Below, piece by piece: positions 26,804-35,812 of a stretch of 64,000 bases of DNA. The notes below the pieces were generated by a model that saw only the letters and a list, made by a program, of their open reading frames with translations, made no database searches and was not told where the DNA came from. Position 1 is the stretch's first letter. Each line of letters begins with the position of its first letter. This DNA comes from Balneolaceae bacterium (GTDB lineage: Bacteria > Bacteroidota > Rhodothermia > Balneolales > Balneolaceae). The stretch is from NCBI GenBank assembly GCA_009711805.1, contig VEMX01000041.1, forward strand, positions 1-64,000. The letters run 5' to 3'. The translations under genes and the position numbers were made by a program.

Positions 26804-28819
26804 ATGGATCACGAACACGAGCACAAGCAATCAGGTGACGAACATGATCACGATTATGAAAACCATAGCGGGCATCATACTGAGATGGCCCGGGATTTCA
26901 TTCGCAGGTTCTGGGTCTCGGTAGCCCTGAGTATCCCTGTTATTGCACTGTCCCCTATGATACAGAGCTTTCTGGGGATGGAAGGGGCATTTGCCTTCTC
27001 CGGCGACATCTATGTCTCCTTCGCTTTGTCTTCGGTTGTCTTCTTTTATGGCGGATGGCCTTTTTTATCAGGGCTGTTTAAAGAGCTAAAGGAGAAACAG
27101 CCGGGCATGATGACCCTGATTGCGATCGCCATAACCGTGGCGTATATCTATAGCGGTCTGGTAGTGTTTGTGGTAGAAGGGCAGATCTTTTTCTGGGAGT
27201 TGGTGACTCTGGTCGATATTATGCTGATTGGCCACTACATAGAAATGAAATCGGTGATGAGTGCTTCTAAATCCTTAGAAGAATTAGCCAAGCTGATGCC
27301 TTCCGAAGCTCACCTGCTTCAGGAAGATGGGGCTACCAAAGATGTAGCCCTTGATGAGCTTGAAGAAGGTGATCAGGTGTTGATTAAGCCCGGGGAGAAA
27401 ATACCAGCTGATGGGGTGGTAATAAAAGGTAAGAGCTCGGTAAACGAATCTTTGATGACCGGGGAATCCAAACCGGTTAATAAAGGAGCGGAAGATGATG
27501 TGATTGGAGGATCTTTGAACGGTGAAGGGTCGCTTACTATTGAAATTAACCGTACCGGGAAGGATTCTTTTCTCTCACAGGTAATTGACCTGGTGAAACA
27601 AGCCCAGGACAGTAAATCCAGAACCCAGGATTTGGCAAACAGGGCTGCTTTCTGGCTTACAATAGTCGCATTGAGTGCAGGTTTTATTACGTTCTTTGTA
27701 TGGTCATTTCTCACCTCCGAAGATTTTGTATTTGCCCTGGAGCGCACCGTTACCGTTATGGTTATTGCCTGTCCCCATGCGCTGGGACTTGCCGTTCCAC
27801 TGGTGGTGGCCGTATCAACCAACCTGGCAGCCCAAAATGGCTTTCTCATTCGAGACCGTTCCGCTTTTGAAGGTGCCCGCAACCTCGGTGCTGTCATCTT
27901 TGATAAAACCGGCACCCTTACCAAAGGCGTATTTGAAGTAACAGATGTCGTCAACTATACCGATGAATACGACGATGAACGGCTTCTTCAGTTAGCAGCC
28001 TCCCTGGAACAAAGTTCGGAACACCCCATTGCACAGGGTATTGTAGAAGCCAGTGATGATCTTATTGAAGCGGAAGATTTCAATTCCATTACCGGAAAGG
28101 GTATTGAAGGAACCGTTCAAGATCTATCCGTGAAAGTGGTAAGCCCGGGTTACCTGGAGGAACAGCAAATTGATCAGCCCGATGATCAGTACCAGGAACT
28201 GTCGGAGCAAGGTAAAACCGTTGTGTTTGTGTTGATTGATGATCAGCTGCACGGGGCCATTGCCCTGGGTGATACCATTCGTGAAGATTCCAAAGCAGCT
28301 ATCGATCAGTTGCACGAGATGGGCTTGCAATGCATCATACTTACCGGCGACAATAAACAAACAGCTGCTTATGTAGCCGAAGAGCTGGGATTGGATGAAT
28401 ATTTTGCCGAAGTGCTCCCCGACGAGAAAGCTGATAAAGTTAAAGAAGTGCAACAACGGGGGCTTAAGGTAGCCATGACGGGGGATGGAGTAAATGATGC
28501 CCCTGCCCTTGCAAGCGCCGATGTGGGCATTGCTATTGGTGCCGGTTCTGATGTTGCTGTAGAAACAGGTGATATCATCCTCACTCAAAGTAACCCCAAG
28601 GATGTATCCGCTCTTATAGCGTTGGCTAAGGCTACCTATAAAAAAATGGTGCAAAATCTTTTCTGGGCTACCGGCTATAATGCTATAGCCATACCGCTGG
28701 CAGCCGGTGTATTGTTCTCTTATGGGATAGTACTGAATCCTGCTGTAGGTGCCGGACTGATGTCGCTAAGTACGGTGGTAGTAGCTGTTAATGCCCGTTT
28801 TTTAAAACTGAACCGATAA
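26804..28819 (+). CDS. copB: copper/silver-translocating P1B-type ATPase, CPH (CopB-like) class
   Basis: The ATG at 26804 starts a His-rich tail ([18 protein letters not shown]...HSGHH), replacing the HMA domains of CopA. The protein has about eight membrane segments and the transport motif CPH in [14 protein letters not shown]. It also has the phosphorylation motif DKTGTLTKG, the SEHPIAQG nucleotide-site HP motif, and the hinge [10 protein letters not shown]. The CPH motif with a His-rich N-terminus marks the P1B-3/CopB group, reported for Cu(II) or Cu(I)/Ag(I) export to the periplasm. Length is 671 residues. The open frame extends upstream to 26732, but that stretch is repeat-like DNA. It lies in the CusCBA cluster. 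Confidence 0.93.
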   Translation: MDHEHEHKQSGDEHDHDYENHSGHHTEMARDFIRRFWVSVALSIPVIALSPMIQSFLGMEGAFAFSGDIYVSFALSSVVFFYGGWPFLSGLFKELKEKQPGMMTLIAIAITVAYIYSGLVVFVVEGQIFFWELVTLVDIMLIGHYIEMKSVMSASKSLEELAKLMPSEAHLLQEDGATKDVALDELEEGDQVLIKPGEKIPADGVVIKGKSSVNESLMTGESKPVNKGAEDDVIGGSLNGEGSLTIEINRTGKDSFLSQVIDLVKQAQDSKSRTQDLANRAAFWLTIVALSAGFITFFVWSFLTSEDFVFALERTVTVMVIACPHALGLAVPLVVAVSTNLAAQNGFLIRDRSAFEGARNLGAVIFDKTGTLTKGVFEVTDVVNYTDEYDDERLLQLAASLEQSSEHPIAQGIVEASDDLIEAEDFNSITGKGIEGTVQDLSVKVVSPGYLEEQQIDQPDDQYQELSEQGKTVVFVLIDDQLHGAIALGDTIREDSKAAIDQLHEMGLQCIILTGDNKQTAAYVAEELGLDEYFAEVLPDEKADKVKEVQQRGLKVAMTGDGVNDAPALASADVGIAIGAGSDVAVETGDIILTQSNPKDVSALIALAKATYKKMVQNLFWATGYNAIAIPLAAGVLFSYGIVLNPAVGAGLMSLSTVVVAVNARFLKLNR

Positions 28820-28822
28820 ATG

Positions 28823-28830
28823 AAGGAGGT
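28823..28830 (+). promoter_or_regulatory. strong Shine-Dalgarno site AAGGAGGT
   Basis: A full eight-base match to the 16S 3' end stands three bases before the ATG at 28834, in the 14-base gap after the ATPase stop. Most genes of the window have weaker sites; its presence supports active translation of the small PII-like gene. Confidence 0.75.
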
Positions 28831-28833
28831 ATC

Positions 28834-29175
28834 ATGAAACTCATTAAAGCATATATTCGCCCTTTACTGCTTGAAGAAATCTATACAGAACTACGCCTGA
28901 AAGGCTTTAGTGGTATTACCGTTTTTAAAGGGGAAGGCGCTGGCCAATACAGCGACCCAAACCACCTGCATGGTTCCCTTGACTTCCCGGCCATGCACTC
29001 CCAAGTGGTTAAAATTGAGATTGCCGCTCCGGAATCTGGTGTTGCGACCATCATTGATATTATTCAACAAACTGCCTCAACGGGCTCTCGGGGAGATGGG
29101 ATCATTTTTGTATTTCCAATCGAACAAGCGGTACGCATCCGGGATGGGGGGGAAGGCAGTGAAATACTTCAATAG
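28834..29175 (+). CDS. PII-like signalling protein of the metal-efflux-associated group
   Basis: The 113 residues have the PII ferredoxin-like fold: MKLIKAYIRPLLLEEIYTEL, strand VVKIEIAAPE, helix IIDIIQQTA, and GSRGDGIIFVFPIEQAVRIR as in the C-terminal ligand region. The T-loop (FKGEGAGQYSDPNHLHGS) lacks the uridylylated Tyr context of GlnB/GlnK and carries two His. PII proteins next to CusA/Czc genes form a distinct group known from genome surveys (PII-NG), with an unproven role in metal handling. It follows the ATPase by 14 bases. Confidence 0.85.
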   Translation: MKLIKAYIRPLLLEEIYTELRLKGFSGITVFKGEGAGQYSDPNHLHGSLDFPAMHSQVVKIEIAAPESGVATIIDIIQQTASTGSRGDGIIFVFPIEQAVRIRDGGEGSEILQ

Positions 29176-29332
29176 AAGAGGAAGTTTTGTAAACCCCTTG
29201 AAGAATGAAATGATCATTATAAACCAAAAGAATTTTTCAAAATATAACCATCAGGTAAAACGGTATAAACCACAGATATTTGATGAATTGTACTCATTAA
29301 AACAGTTAACCCAACTATAACAGGAGTTAATT

Positions 29333-29806
29333 ATGAAAGCACTGAACCAACTAATCGTACTAATGATACTTGCCATTGGTTTTTCTTTTTCTGCTCAGGC
29401 TCAACAGCATATGAATAAAGACAAACAGCAGCAGGTAATGAAAATGATGCAGGATTCAACCATGCGTTCTATGGTAATGACCCATATGATAGAAAATTCT
29501 GCTATGCGTAAACAGATGATGCAGAAAATGATGGGCTCCATCAATATGGACAGTTCCATGATGATGAAAAATATGCATCAAATGATGAACAACCCTGAAA
29601 TGAAACAGCGAATGCAGATGCATATGAACATGATGCAGGCCATGATGGATGGGGAGGAGATGGATCATGCTAAAATGATGAAAATGAACAAAAACTCTTC
29701 CATGATGAAAATGCATATGACATGTATGCAAATGATGCATCAGCATATGATGAATAATACCAAAGGAGACTCTAAAGGCATGAAACCCAAACAAGATAAA
29801 CACTGA
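29333..29806 (+). CDS. secreted, extremely methionine-rich protein, probable periplasmic copper buffer
   Basis: After a signal peptide (LIVLMILAIGFSFSAQA) the mature protein is a chain of Met-rich segments such as MRKQMMQKMMGSINM and MHMNMMQAMM. I count 44 Met in 157 residues, with many His and a single Cys. Met clusters bind Cu(I) and Ag(I) in CusF, CopC and CTR proteins, so a periplasmic metal sponge is a reasonable inference. The gene has its own AGGAG site (29319-29323) and is followed by a hairpin. No fold or family is recognised; low-complexity composition makes homology calls unsafe. The pattern of Met spacing suggests helices with Met faces. Confidence 0.8.
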   Translation: MKALNQLIVLMILAIGFSFSAQAQQHMNKDKQQQVMKMMQDSTMRSMVMTHMIENSAMRKQMMQKMMGSINMDSSMMMKNMHQMMNNPEMKQRMQMHMNMMQAMMDGEEMDHAKMMKMNKNSSMMKMHMTCMQMMHQHMMNNTKGDSKGMKPKQDKH

Positions 29807-29819
29807 CGATAAACATAAT

Positions 29820-29853
29820 AAGTGCTGTATGGTTTGTTCATTATACAGCACTT
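29820..29853 (+). terminator. probable terminator hairpin after the Met-rich gene
   Basis: AAGTGCTGTAT (29820-29830) pairs exactly with ATACAGCACTT (29843-29853). The T-run after it is weak (GTAAATTC), so it may end transcription only partly or stabilise the mRNA. Confidence 0.6.
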
Positions 29854-29870
29854 GTAAATTCTGACTTTAA

Positions 29871-30101
29871 ATGAAGAATGTTATGCATGGATTCAACGGA
29901 TTTGGAGGAGGATGGATGATGGTGTTTTGGTGGGGCTTAATTATAGCTGCTATTTTTGTGCTGTTTAGGCTAATCGCAAATAGGGGCAGTAATCCACTGC
30001 ACAATCAGGAAAGTGCACTCGACATCTTAAAACGCCGCTATGCAAAGGGCGAGATTGATAAGAATGAATTTGAGGAAAAGAAAGAAGATCTATTAAACTA
30101 A
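29871..30101 (+). CDS. small membrane protein with SHOCT domain
   Basis: The 76 residues have a Gly/Trp-rich segment and one membrane helix (MVFWWGLIIAAIFVLFRLI), and end in a SHOCT-like helical motif (ALDILKRRYAKGEIDKNEFEEKKEDL). SHOCT modules serve as short oligomerisation tails, often fused to unrelated domains, and such small proteins are common in metal-resistance loci. It lies in the copper island, 65 bases after the Met-rich gene and its hairpin. Its function is not known. Confidence 0.82.
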   Translation: MKNVMHGFNGFGGGWMMVFWWGLIIAAIFVLFRLIANRGSNPLHNQESALDILKRRYAKGEIDKNEFEEKKEDLLN

Positions 30102-30117
30102 AACGACAGCTATTTAT

Positions 30118-30135
30118 ATGAGTTTTTATATCTCC
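30118..30135. repeat. short direct repeat in the 30102-30398 intergenic stretch
   Basis: ATGAGTTTTTATATCTCC is found at 30118-30135 and again at 30338-30355, 220 bases apart, in an otherwise gene-free stretch of 297 bases. Between them are the AGACTTAAGACATGAGA copy (30193) and two GGAACGAGG tracts. No open frame of interest is seen; it looks like an intergenic duplication upstream of the next gene. Confidence 0.6.
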
Positions 30136-30398
30136 GGAAAACAGATTAAGAGCTAACGCTGGAGCAATCGGAGCGGGAGGAACGAGGGTAAGAGACTTAA
30201 GACATGAGACATATGAAGGTTTTGGAGCTTTTGAACTCATACTCCGAAGAAGTACAACCCTGAATAACCTCGGGACAAGAACTCCAACAAGAACAAAGGG
30301 GACGTTGCGGAACGAGGCTAAGGCAGAAAATACTCCTATGAGTTTTTATATCTCCCAAAAACAAATTACAATTTAACCTAACCCTAAAAAATACCGCT

Positions 30399-31466
30399 AT
30401 GGAATTAATACCCGAATGGGCACCCAATATTCATCCTATGTTAGTCCACTTCCCGATTGCACTTCTCATAAGTGCTGTCGTCACTAACCTAATCTCATTT
30501 TTTGTCCCTGAAAAATGGTGGGATGAAACAAAGAACAGCATCCTCTATATAGCAGGCGCACTCTCAGCTATAGCTGTCTACTATTCCGGAAAAGCTGCAG
30601 CCGATTCCATTTTTCTGCCAACCGAAGCACAGGGCATTTTATCGGAACATGCCGACTTCGCCTTCTGGACTATATGGTTCTTTGTGTTATATGCGGCACT
30701 CCGTATTGCTTTTCATTGGTTTAAACTGATGGATAAGCAAAGTTTTAAAATCGTGGCCTTTATCACCGTGCTGCCGGGACTTTTTTTGTTATTCGAAACA
30801 GCCGAACACGGCGGTGAAATGGTCTTCGGCTATGGTGCCGGTACCGGGCAGTTATTGCAGCAAGAATCGATTGAGGCAATGTCCCCGGGCGAGTTGACGG
30901 CACCTTCTGATTTCACTCCCAAAGCCAGCGGTGGATGGACCTGGACGATCACCAATACAGCTGTAAGCGACCTGCTTGGCAACTTTAACTGGATTGAGGG
31001 AAGTGTAAATGAGTTAAATCCAACCGTTGCACGAAATGATGAAACTTCACTGTTGAAACTGGAAGCACCCTCTGAATCCAACTTCTTTGTAACTAATGAT
31101 ACCTTCAAAAATGTTCAGATTGATTACTATCTCAGTTTGTCCGGTTTCCAGGGAGAAGTGATGTTGGTACACCATGTTCAGGATCAGAAGAATTATGATT
31201 TCGTATCTCTCAATTCCGAAGGAGAGATAGCACAGGGACGCATGAGTAATGGCGAAAGAACCATCTTTGAAGAGGGTTCTTTTAATCCTGACGGTTCCTT
31301 ATTTATCCGGGTCGTGGGCGATGGGACTCACTTCCGCGGATATGTGAATAAGGAAATGGTGGTACATGGCCATGGTGATGCGCCTGATGCAGGGGCCGTA
31401 GGCATTAAGCTGGATGGAGCCGGAACTCTGTTTCTTTCAAAAATTGAATTAACCAACCTTAACTAA
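30399..31466 (+). CDS. membrane protein: DUF2231-like four-TM domain fused to a C-terminal beta-sandwich
   Basis: Residues 1-150 look like the DUF2231 domain: PEWAPNIHPMLVHFPIALLI followed by three more hydrophobic segments, with conserved His in HPMLVHFP and FETAEHGGE that in this family probably face heme or metal. Residues of about 185-355 are a beta-rich LamG/DUF1080-like sandwich (IDYYLSLSGFQGEVMLVHH, VGIKLDGAGTLFLSKIEL) that should lie outside the inner membrane. Fusion of the two is unusual. The gene belongs to the copper island by position; a role in the envelope or redox is an inference. Confidence 0.7.
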   Translation: MELIPEWAPNIHPMLVHFPIALLISAVVTNLISFFVPEKWWDETKNSILYIAGALSAIAVYYSGKAAADSIFLPTEAQGILSEHADFAFWTIWFFVLYAALRIAFHWFKLMDKQSFKIVAFITVLPGLFLLFETAEHGGEMVFGYGAGTGQLLQQESIEAMSPGELTAPSDFTPKASGGWTWTITNTAVSDLLGNFNWIEGSVNELNPTVARNDETSLLKLEAPSESNFFVTNDTFKNVQIDYYLSLSGFQGEVMLVHHVQDQKNYDFVSLNSEGEIAQGRMSNGERTIFEEGSFNPDGSLFIRVVGDGTHFRGYVNKEMVVHGHGDAPDAGAVGIKLDGAGTLFLSKIELTNLN

Positions 31467-31486
31467 ACGTTTAAATACACAATCCT

Positions 31487-31933
31487 ATGAGACATACACT
31501 AATTGTTACCCTGATTCTTTTTATTTCCTCCAGTTTTGTATACAGCCAGGAATCAAAATCTGAAAATATGGCAATTGAAGTATTAAACAGATTTCAACAA
31601 GCTATTGTAGACAACAACACGGAGCTGGCATCCAGCCTGCTTCATGATGAGGCGCTTATTTTAGAAAGTGGAGGTATGGAAACCAAATCAGAATATCTGT
31701 CCCATCACTTTCACTCTGACGGCAAATTTCTGAGCGCTATGGAACGCAAGGTTATCTCCCGGGAAGCCGCTCAGGAGGGAAGTACGATTTGGGTCTCTAC
31801 GGTTTCTGAGATGAAAGGTACTTATAACGATCGGGATATTGCCGTGAATTCAGCAGAACTGGCCGTGTTGGTCAGTACTGATGAGGGATGGAAGATATCT
31901 GCCCTGCATTGGTCTTCCAGGAGTTCGCGGTAG
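31487..31933 (+). CDS. secreted SnoaL/DUF4440-like protein (NTF2 fold)
   Basis: A signal peptide (HTLIVTLILFISSSFVYS) precedes a domain of about 125 residues with the NTF2-like order: helix AIEVLNRFQQAIVDNNTELA, then strands LILESGG, WVSTVSEMKGTY and LAVLVSTDEGWKISALHWS. These proteins bind small molecules or act as structural partners; no catalytic residues can be assigned. It is 20 bases downstream of the DUF2231-like gene and on the same strand, so it is the likely last gene of that unit. Confidence 0.75.
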   Translation: MRHTLIVTLILFISSSFVYSQESKSENMAIEVLNRFQQAIVDNNTELASSLLHDEALILESGGMETKSEYLSHHFHSDGKFLSAMERKVISREAAQEGSTIWVSTVSEMKGTYNDRDIAVNSAELAVLVSTDEGWKISALHWSSRSSR

Positions 31934-32073
31934 TTTTCCTGATGATGCCTTCAGTCCGCCACATATCTCTTCTGAAAATCTTGAATAAAACAGGGGAGAA
32001 ATCTAACTGAATCATACCGCAAAAAGGGATAACTTAAGCGGCAGCCGGGAAATAATCCCTTGAGCCTAAAGGC

Positions 32074-32835
32074 ATGATTGAAGCATTTTTTACAGAGCCC
32101 TGGTGGATATACCTCACTGTTTTTGTAGTGGGGATGGCCTCGTATATCATTTCTGTGATATCGGGCGGCGGGGGATCGCTGCTGCTTATACCCGTCATTA
32201 ATTTTATGTTTGGCCCCAAAATTGTGGCTCCTGTCATCAACCTGGGAGATGTGATTGGCCGGCCTTCCCGTCTTGCCATATTCTGGAAGCATATTCGCTG
32301 GGACGTGGTTCGGTGGTATGCCCCTGCTGCGGTTGTTGGTGTACTGTTGGCCGGCTGGTTGTTTACAAGGGTGGAGGCTTCCTGGGTGCAAATCATCATC
32401 GGGGTGTTTTTGGTGAGTACGGTGTTTCAATATGGTTTTGGCAAGAAGAAACGCACTTTCAAAATGAAAAAATGGTACTGGCCATTTTTGGGGGTGGGAG
32501 TAGCTACCATCTCAACTATTGTAGGAGGACTCGGGCCGGTGTTAAATCCTTTTTATCTGAATGCAGGAATCCTGAAAGAAGAAATGATAGCCACCAAAAC
32601 CGCCAATTCTTTTTTTATGGGAGCCGTGCAAATTGGTACTTATACTTTTCTTGGAGCCTTGTATGGTGATCTATGGGTGCTTGGGATTATCCTTGGACTG
32701 GGAGCTACAGCCGGTAACCTGATTGGGAAGCGGTTGCTGAGCTCTATGACCGATGTCACCTTCCGGAAGTATGTGCTTGGAGTGATGGTGATCAGTGGCT
32801 TGTATATGATATTATCGAAGACCGGGGTTTTTTAA
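32074..32835 (+). CDS. TauE/SafE family membrane permease
   Basis: The 253-residue protein has about seven hydrophobic segments and the family glycines (VISGGGGSLLLIPVI near residues 28-42, IVGGLGPVLNPFYL near 148). The family exports sulfite or small organosulfur anions or imports related substrates; the substrate cannot be told here. It starts 140 bases after the SnoaL-like gene and is followed by an ICMT-like gene 59 bases on. Confidence 0.87.
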   Translation: MIEAFFTEPWWIYLTVFVVGMASYIISVISGGGGSLLLIPVINFMFGPKIVAPVINLGDVIGRPSRLAIFWKHIRWDVVRWYAPAAVVGVLLAGWLFTRVEASWVQIIIGVFLVSTVFQYGFGKKKRTFKMKKWYWPFLGVGVATISTIVGGLGPVLNPFYLNAGILKEEMIATKTANSFFMGAVQIGTYTFLGALYGDLWVLGIILGLGATAGNLIGKRLLSSMTDVTFRKYVLGVMVISGLYMILSKTGVF

Positions 32836-32894
32836 GAGTTTTGGTTATGATACCTTCAGCAACAAACATGCACAAATATTGATAGTACAGGCAT

Positions 32895-33350
32895 ATGCTT
32901 AAGCTTAGAGTTCCACCCGCACTGGTATTTATCATTTGTCTTGGGTTGATGTGGGGAATACATAGATATTTCAGCTTCTCGTGGAGTGTAATTGAGGCCA
33001 AAGCCTGGTTGTATTCTATACCTATGATTGCAGGGGTACTGATTGCTCTTGCCGGGACTTTTGAATTCAGCAGAAATAAGACTACGGTCAATCCCCATAA
33101 GCCAGAAAACACCTCTGTATTTGTGCAATCCGGTATTTACCGGATAAGCCGAAACCCCATGTACCTGGGGATGGCCCTGATTTTAGCCGGCGCCGCTTTA
33201 AAATGGGGGCATATGGCAAACCTGTTGGTTCCTCCCTTGTTCATCCTGTACATGAACACCTTCCAGATACTCCCCGAAGAGGAAGTGATGGAACAGAAGT
33301 TCGGGGAGGCGTTCAGAGAGTATAAGGAGCGGGTGAGGAGGTGGGTTTGA
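32895..33350 (+). CDS. isoprenylcysteine carboxyl methyltransferase-like membrane protein
   Basis: The 151 residues hold about four membrane segments and the C-terminal ICMT/PEMT signature: SGIYRISRNPMYLGMALILAG with the SAM-binding RNPMYLG, then EEEVMEQKFGEAFREYKERV containing the EE pair. Bacterial members are small integral-membrane methyltransferases of unknown substrate, common in metal and envelope loci. It ends just before the convergent propeller gene with 20 bases between the two stops. Confidence 0.87.
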   Translation: MLKLRVPPALVFIICLGLMWGIHRYFSFSWSVIEAKAWLYSIPMIAGVLIALAGTFEFSRNKTTVNPHKPENTSVFVQSGIYRISRNPMYLGMALILAGAALKWGHMANLLVPPLFILYMNTFQILPEEEVMEQKFGEAFREYKERVRRWV

Positions 33351-33366
33351 ACACACCTTAAAAATC

Positions 33367-33386
33367 ACAATCAATTTTCTGATTGT
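33367..33386 (-). terminator. hairpin overlapping the stop of the propeller gene
   Basis: On the minus strand ACAATCA pairs with TGATTGT and is followed by GATTTTTAAG. It overlaps the end of the gene at 33371-34471 and lies between two convergent genes. Confidence 0.5.
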
Positions 33387-34471
33387 TCCAAGCTATATAT
33401 GCAAAGCTTATACCCAGGATCTTCCTTTATAATTCCACAAATAGTATCACCTTTTACATCTATGACTGTGATATTTTCAGGTATTTTAGCCAATACCTGA
33501 GGTTCAGTTTCTTTCTGGATAGAATAGCTTACCAGAGCCTTTGTGTAATTATTATCTGTTGGAATATTGGTTATTACATGAATTGTATTCTCATCAACAA
33601 AAAAATTTTCCATAGCAGGCCAGGTTTCCTCGATTTCCTTTCTTTGCTTAGAATTGAGGTACTCATAATATTCATGGCTGATAATATCTTCTTCTAAAAC
33701 AGGTCTTTTATAAAAATAAAAATCCAATGTGTCTATGGTTTCACTGGTTGATATATATGAATGGAAAGTCATGGAATCTGTCCACGTAAAAAACAAGCGA
33801 TTCTTATATGCTCTAAACAATGACCTTCTCATGAAGGGTAAATCTGCAACCGTAATTCCATTACCTTTATCTTCTATGTAATAATCATCTTCGGGAGCGT
33901 TAATGTCTAATTTCAGTAATTTTCCTGTATCAGTGTTTAGTTTAAATACATGCTTAATCCTTTCTATATTGCCCGTTCCTCCTCTAAATGGGGTATAAAA
34001 GACAACATATAAGCCAGCCCCCTTTCCCGAAATTAGCTTTTCAGGGCGAATGCTTTTGTCAACCTTTTCCAAGCTGATATCTTTAACAAAAGATAAATCG
34101 TTTAGATTGTGAATAACTATTTTCCGCATATCGGCGTCAAGGAGAAATAAATAATTGTCATTTGATGCGAAATCTGTAAGCCTTGTTAGTTCTTGAGGTC
34201 CTCTACCTCTATTTCCGACTCTCTGAATGAACTGTCCATCTGCATCAAACATGCTTACCCCAAATTCAAAAAAATCGTGAACTAATACTCTGTTGTTGGG
34301 TAGGATTTTAGCCTTTGTGACATTACTGAAAAGTTCATTTTCCCGAACTTGATAATCTAACTTAAGAGTATAATTAGTTACCCCTGTCTCAAAAGTGTTG
34401 TTCGATGGTTTCTTTTCTGTGCATGATATGCACAGAAAGCACAATATGTATATTAGAGTAATGTATTTCAT
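33371..34471 (-). CDS. 6-bladed beta-propeller lipoprotein
   Basis: A lipoprotein signal (MKYITLIYILCFLCISC, Cys17) begins the 366-residue protein, so it should be anchored to a membrane facing the periplasm or outside. Blade-like repeats follow: NNRVLVHDFFEFGVSMFDADGQ, GRGPQELTRLTDF (a motif typical of this family), DNYLFLLDADMRKIVIHNL. The same GRGPGEL-type motif occurs in the propeller at 57430-58494. The start overlaps by four bases the stop of a truncated upstream frame (34468-34818), which points to a former operon. The DNA is richer in A+T than the neighbours. No ligand is known. Confidence 0.8.
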   Translation of the reverse strand: MKYITLIYILCFLCISCTEKKPSNNTFETGVTNYTLKLDYQVRENELFSNVTKAKILPNNRVLVHDFFEFGVSMFDADGQFIQRVGNRGRGPQELTRLTDFASNDNYLFLLDADMRKIVIHNLNDLSFVKDISLEKVDKSIRPEKLISGKGAGLYVVFYTPFRGGTGNIERIKHVFKLNTDTGKLLKLDINAPEDDYYIEDKGNGITVADLPFMRRSLFRAYKNRLFFTWTDSMTFHSYISTSETIDTLDFYFYKRPVLEEDIISHEYYEYLNSKQRKEIEETWPAMENFFVDENTIHVITNIPTDNNYTKALVSYSIQKETEPQVLAKIPENITVIDVKGDTICGIIKEDPGYKLCIYSLEQSEN

Positions 34472-34818
34472 TTTAGATAGATATTAAAAAGCATTGTTTT
34501 TGAATTATCAAAACCGAAGATGTGTTTATCTACCACTTCTATTTCGGAGAAATAAATCTCATCGTTTTCTATACCAGATTGGTATAATCTAGTTACTTTA
34601 AGAGAATCATTAACTAAATATAAATTTTTATTTATTGGAGTAGTCTGAAATATAGCTAAACTATCTCCAAACTTATCCGCTGTTGAGATAAAATTAAAAT
34701 ATTTGAACGAATTTATATTAGGATTAACAAATTTTGCTCTTTCTTTAATTTCTTTTTTTGGTAGGATGGCACCTTCCAGAGAGCCTAATCTGAGTTGAAT
34801 ATCACGAAGGCTGTTTTT
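34468..34818 (-). pseudogene. 3' fragment of a gene upstream of the propeller gene
   Basis: An open frame of 116 residues (beginning KNSLRDIQLRLGSLEG, ending MLFNIYLK) has no start codon and is bounded upstream by TGA at 34819-34821. Its stop forms an ATGA overlap with the propeller gene, as expected for a real co-translated gene that has lost its 5' part. Its beta-rich residues (NLYLVNDSLKVTRLYQSG) could belong to another propeller, but I do not recognise the family. The missing part would lie toward the tRNA-Pro repeat array, 115 bases away, so the array or an integration event may have removed it. Confidence 0.5.
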
Positions 34819-34933
34819 TCATTCGTGCATAATTTCCAGCTTATATCATTTTTAAAGTATCCATCACCAAAAAACCAGAAATGAATAATTGAAGGTAGTT
34901 CTCAAAGCCCGTATCTTCATTGCTCGTTTTGTT

Positions 34934-35560
<627 letters not shown>

Positions 35561-35570
35561 CAATTACAAG

Positions 35571-35604
35571 GACGTTAATGTGTTGAACATTAACGTCTTT
35601 TTTT
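35571..35604 (+). terminator. rho-independent terminator after the tRNA-Pro repeat array
   Basis: GACGTTAATGT and ACATTAACGTC form an eleven-base perfect stem around GTTGA, followed by TTTTTTTG. It differs from the array terminators and may be the ancestral terminator of the tRNA gene. Confidence 0.85.
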
Positions 35605-35771
35605 GTTTTGCTAAGTGCTTGAAGAATTCTGCAAGGAAACCTAAGCCTGTCCAGCCACAGTAGAAAAACGCCCATTCCTGTATCAGCTTACTGACACAGA
35701 AAATACTTTTTCCAGTATTCTGATGAATCCATAATCAGCCGTTGCTAAAAAATTTGCATAAGTCCGAAATG

Positions 35772-35797
35772 AATAATACTATTTAATTAGTATTATT
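35772..35797. promoter_or_regulatory. inverted repeat upstream of the TonB gene
   Basis: AATAATACTA (35772-35781) is an exact inverted match to TAGTATTATT (35788-35797) with six bases between. It ends 15 bases before the ATG at 35813. It could be an operator or a 5'-leader hairpin; the A+T richness makes chance more likely than for a GC-rich repeat. Confidence 0.4.
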
Positions 35798-35812
35798 AAA
35801 TTAATAAATTAT

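Noticed and set aside
28910-29320. 136-codon frame overlapping the PII-like gene
   Set aside because: It lies in another frame of a clearly recognised PII fold and has no features of its own.
29456-29851. His-rich frame antisense to the Met-rich gene
   Set aside because: ATG codons read backwards give CAT (His); the plus strand has the signal peptide and ribosome site.
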